Part shown: positions 51,324-52,274 of the stretch, in pieces
Layout of the letters: every line of letters begins with the position of its first letter
How positions within the stretch are numbered: position 1 is the stretch's first letter
Assembly: GCA_964448935.1 (NCBI GenBank)
Contig: CAYVBE010000006.1
Span: 1-52,274, forward strand
DNA from: CAYVBE01 sp964448935
GTDB taxonomy: Bacteria > Planctomycetota > Brocadiia > SM23-32
Direction of reading: 5' to 3'
Length of the DNA: 52,274 bases
Program-made: the position numbers and the translations under genes
Notes under the pieces: model-generated
Told to the model about the DNA's origin: nothing
Seen by the model: the letters and a program-made list of their open reading frames with translations, nothing else
Database searches by the model: none

Positions 51324-52274
51324 TCAGGTGCGTTTGTGGCGGGCGTCGCCTTTTGCGGTCGTTTCGCCGAGTTCAAGCACACGGTAGTGGTGCATTGGTA
51401 TCTGCTTCAGCTCTTTCTCGTCCAGCAGGCCGTCCCAGGTACGGGTGTCGTCGTGGTAGAGGCCCTCGCCGTAAATGACGGAAACTCCCGCCCCATCAAC
51501 GTTTACGGCGCCGTATTCCTGCAGAGCCCGCGCAATGGTGCTGGCGGCGGGGGAGAGGTCGAACCGGCTCAGCTTAAGGCCGGGGTCAAGCTGGATGACG
51601 CCCCCCTCAGGGAAACCTTGGGGATAGCCTGCGTCCGTCCATGCGGCGGGCCAGACGAACTCCTTGTAGGCGCCGAATCGCGTGGCGCAAGCCAGCTTGT
51701 GGGGGATATGCCCGGCCCGGACCTCCTCGTACATGATCAACCCGGCGACAGCGGGCACGCCGGCCGCGCGGCTGGGGCCGTGGCAATGGATACTCTCCCC
51801 GTCCACAACGGGGAAATCGTCGGTGTTCCAGACTCCCGTGCCGTCGACGGGATACTCCATGCCGCAGAAGCTCTCCCATTCGCCGTCCTCGCGGCGGCCA
51901 GCGCGCCACATGTCCCACGCCAGACCTCGGTCCCAGTCCACGACGGCCATGTGGGCGTCGCGCGCGGGATCGGGCATGGCTCCGTCCGGTATGGGTACCT
52001 CGGGGCCGAAGCCTTCTCCCAGGCTGGGATGGAGATTCCGGGGCGGCGGGAATCGCCACCCGCTCCGTTCGCCATCGCCCACCTCGCGCTGATGCACCCG
52101 GCGCGGCGGCGTCTCCGGTCCCGCCACGTAGATCGGTATAGTGTACTCGTGGATGTTGAGGTGGAAGCCACCTGTCGGTTCAGTGTTCAGCAACTCTATG
52201 CAGTGCTCGCTGCGGGCATCGGGCCGGGCGTCGTCGGGTATGGGCTGATTCCAGAAACTGTCGTCCGAGAAGAG
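51324..52274 (-). CDS. unknown protein, N-terminus beyond the window (partial)
   Basis: The frame is open from its stop (complement of 51324-51326) to the right edge, so at least 316 residues are present and the true start is off the window. Visible stretches include DDSFWNQPIPDDARPDA near the cut, DWDRGLAWDMWRA, and CHGPSRAAGVPAVAG. These recall large extracellular proteins of unknown function with a DSFWN-type opening, but I cannot place the family. Secretion cannot be judged without the N-terminus. Confidence 0.6.
   Translation of the reverse strand, partial: LFSDDSFWNQPIPDDARPDARSEHCIELLNTEPTGGFHLNIHEYTIPIYVAGPETPPRRVHQREVGDGERSGWRFPPPRNLHPSLGEGFGPEVPIPDGAMPDPARDAHMAVVDWDRGLAWDMWRAGRREDGEWESFCGMEYPVDGTGVWNTDDFPVVDGESIHCHGPSRAAGVPAVAGLIMYEEVRAGHIPHKLACATRFGAYKEFVWPAAWTDAGYPQGFPEGGVIQLDPGLKLSRFDLSPAASTIARALQEYGAVNVDGAGVSVIYGEGLYHDDTRTWDGLLDEKELKQIPMHHYRVLELGETTAKGDARHKRT

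Noticed and set aside
1..52274. CRISPR array, prophage or plasmid origin
   Set aside because: No regularly spaced repeats, phage structural genes, integrase or replication genes were seen on either strand.

Overview
The window looks like a chromosomal segment of a GC-rich bacterium, most likely an uncultivated Planctomycetota/PVC-type lineage. The grounds are a very large secreted HzsA-related di-heme protein, GH4 and GH32-like enzymes, PaaK/CapK-type adenylating enzymes and an iterative megasynthase. This placement is inference, because there is no rRNA or marker gene here. Shine-Dalgarno sequences precede many starts, GTG and TTG starts are used, and neighbouring genes often overlap by four bases.

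Region by region. 1-2307: a gene-free stretch with an imperfect stem-loop, then a GH4 glycosidase and an isoprenylcysteine-methyltransferase-like membrane protein. 2378-2454: tRNA-Arg(CCU). 2624-11378: a molybdenum hydroxylase locus (XdhC, a membrane protein, a P-loop NTPase, a MocA-like nucleotidyltransferase, then FAD, 2Fe-2S and Mo subunits). A cyclase-family hydrolase and a DRE-TIM synthase sit between the small and large subunits, which suggests catabolism of an organic acid or heterocycle. 11419-15069: a secreted HzsA-related protein with a TolB-like propeller and two CxxCH haem motifs. 15082-15570: a remnant of a GH32-like gene fused to a truncated IS3-family orfA.

15788-42587 is the most unusual part. 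It holds an adenylate-forming enzyme plus a lipoprotein binding protein, then GT39-like, DUF354, asparagine-synthase-like, GT2, acetyltransferase-like, radical SAM and a second GT2 gene. These are followed by a type I phosphodiesterase, a 2830-residue megasynthase (two nitronate-monooxygenase-like barrels, KS, AT, ACP, KR, DH, PPTase) and a free ACP. The cluster closes with a second adenylate-forming enzyme/binding-protein pair that carries its own ABC ATPase and permease. I infer a locus making a polyketide- or fatty-acid-derived glycolipid or capped glycan from an acid that is imported and activated by the paired enzyme/ABC modules. No product can be named from sequence alone.

42756-44442: a three-times-deleted relic of an HzsA-like gene directly abuts an intact convergent GH32-like gene. 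This mirrors the arrangement at 11.4-15.3 kb, where the HzsA-like gene is intact and the GH32-like gene is the relic. 44838-52274: a secreted purple-acid-phosphatase-like protein, a PlsC acyltransferase plus membrane GT2 pair, and a leftward operon (unknown protein, PPOX-like flavoprotein, esterase). A large unknown leftward gene runs off the right edge.
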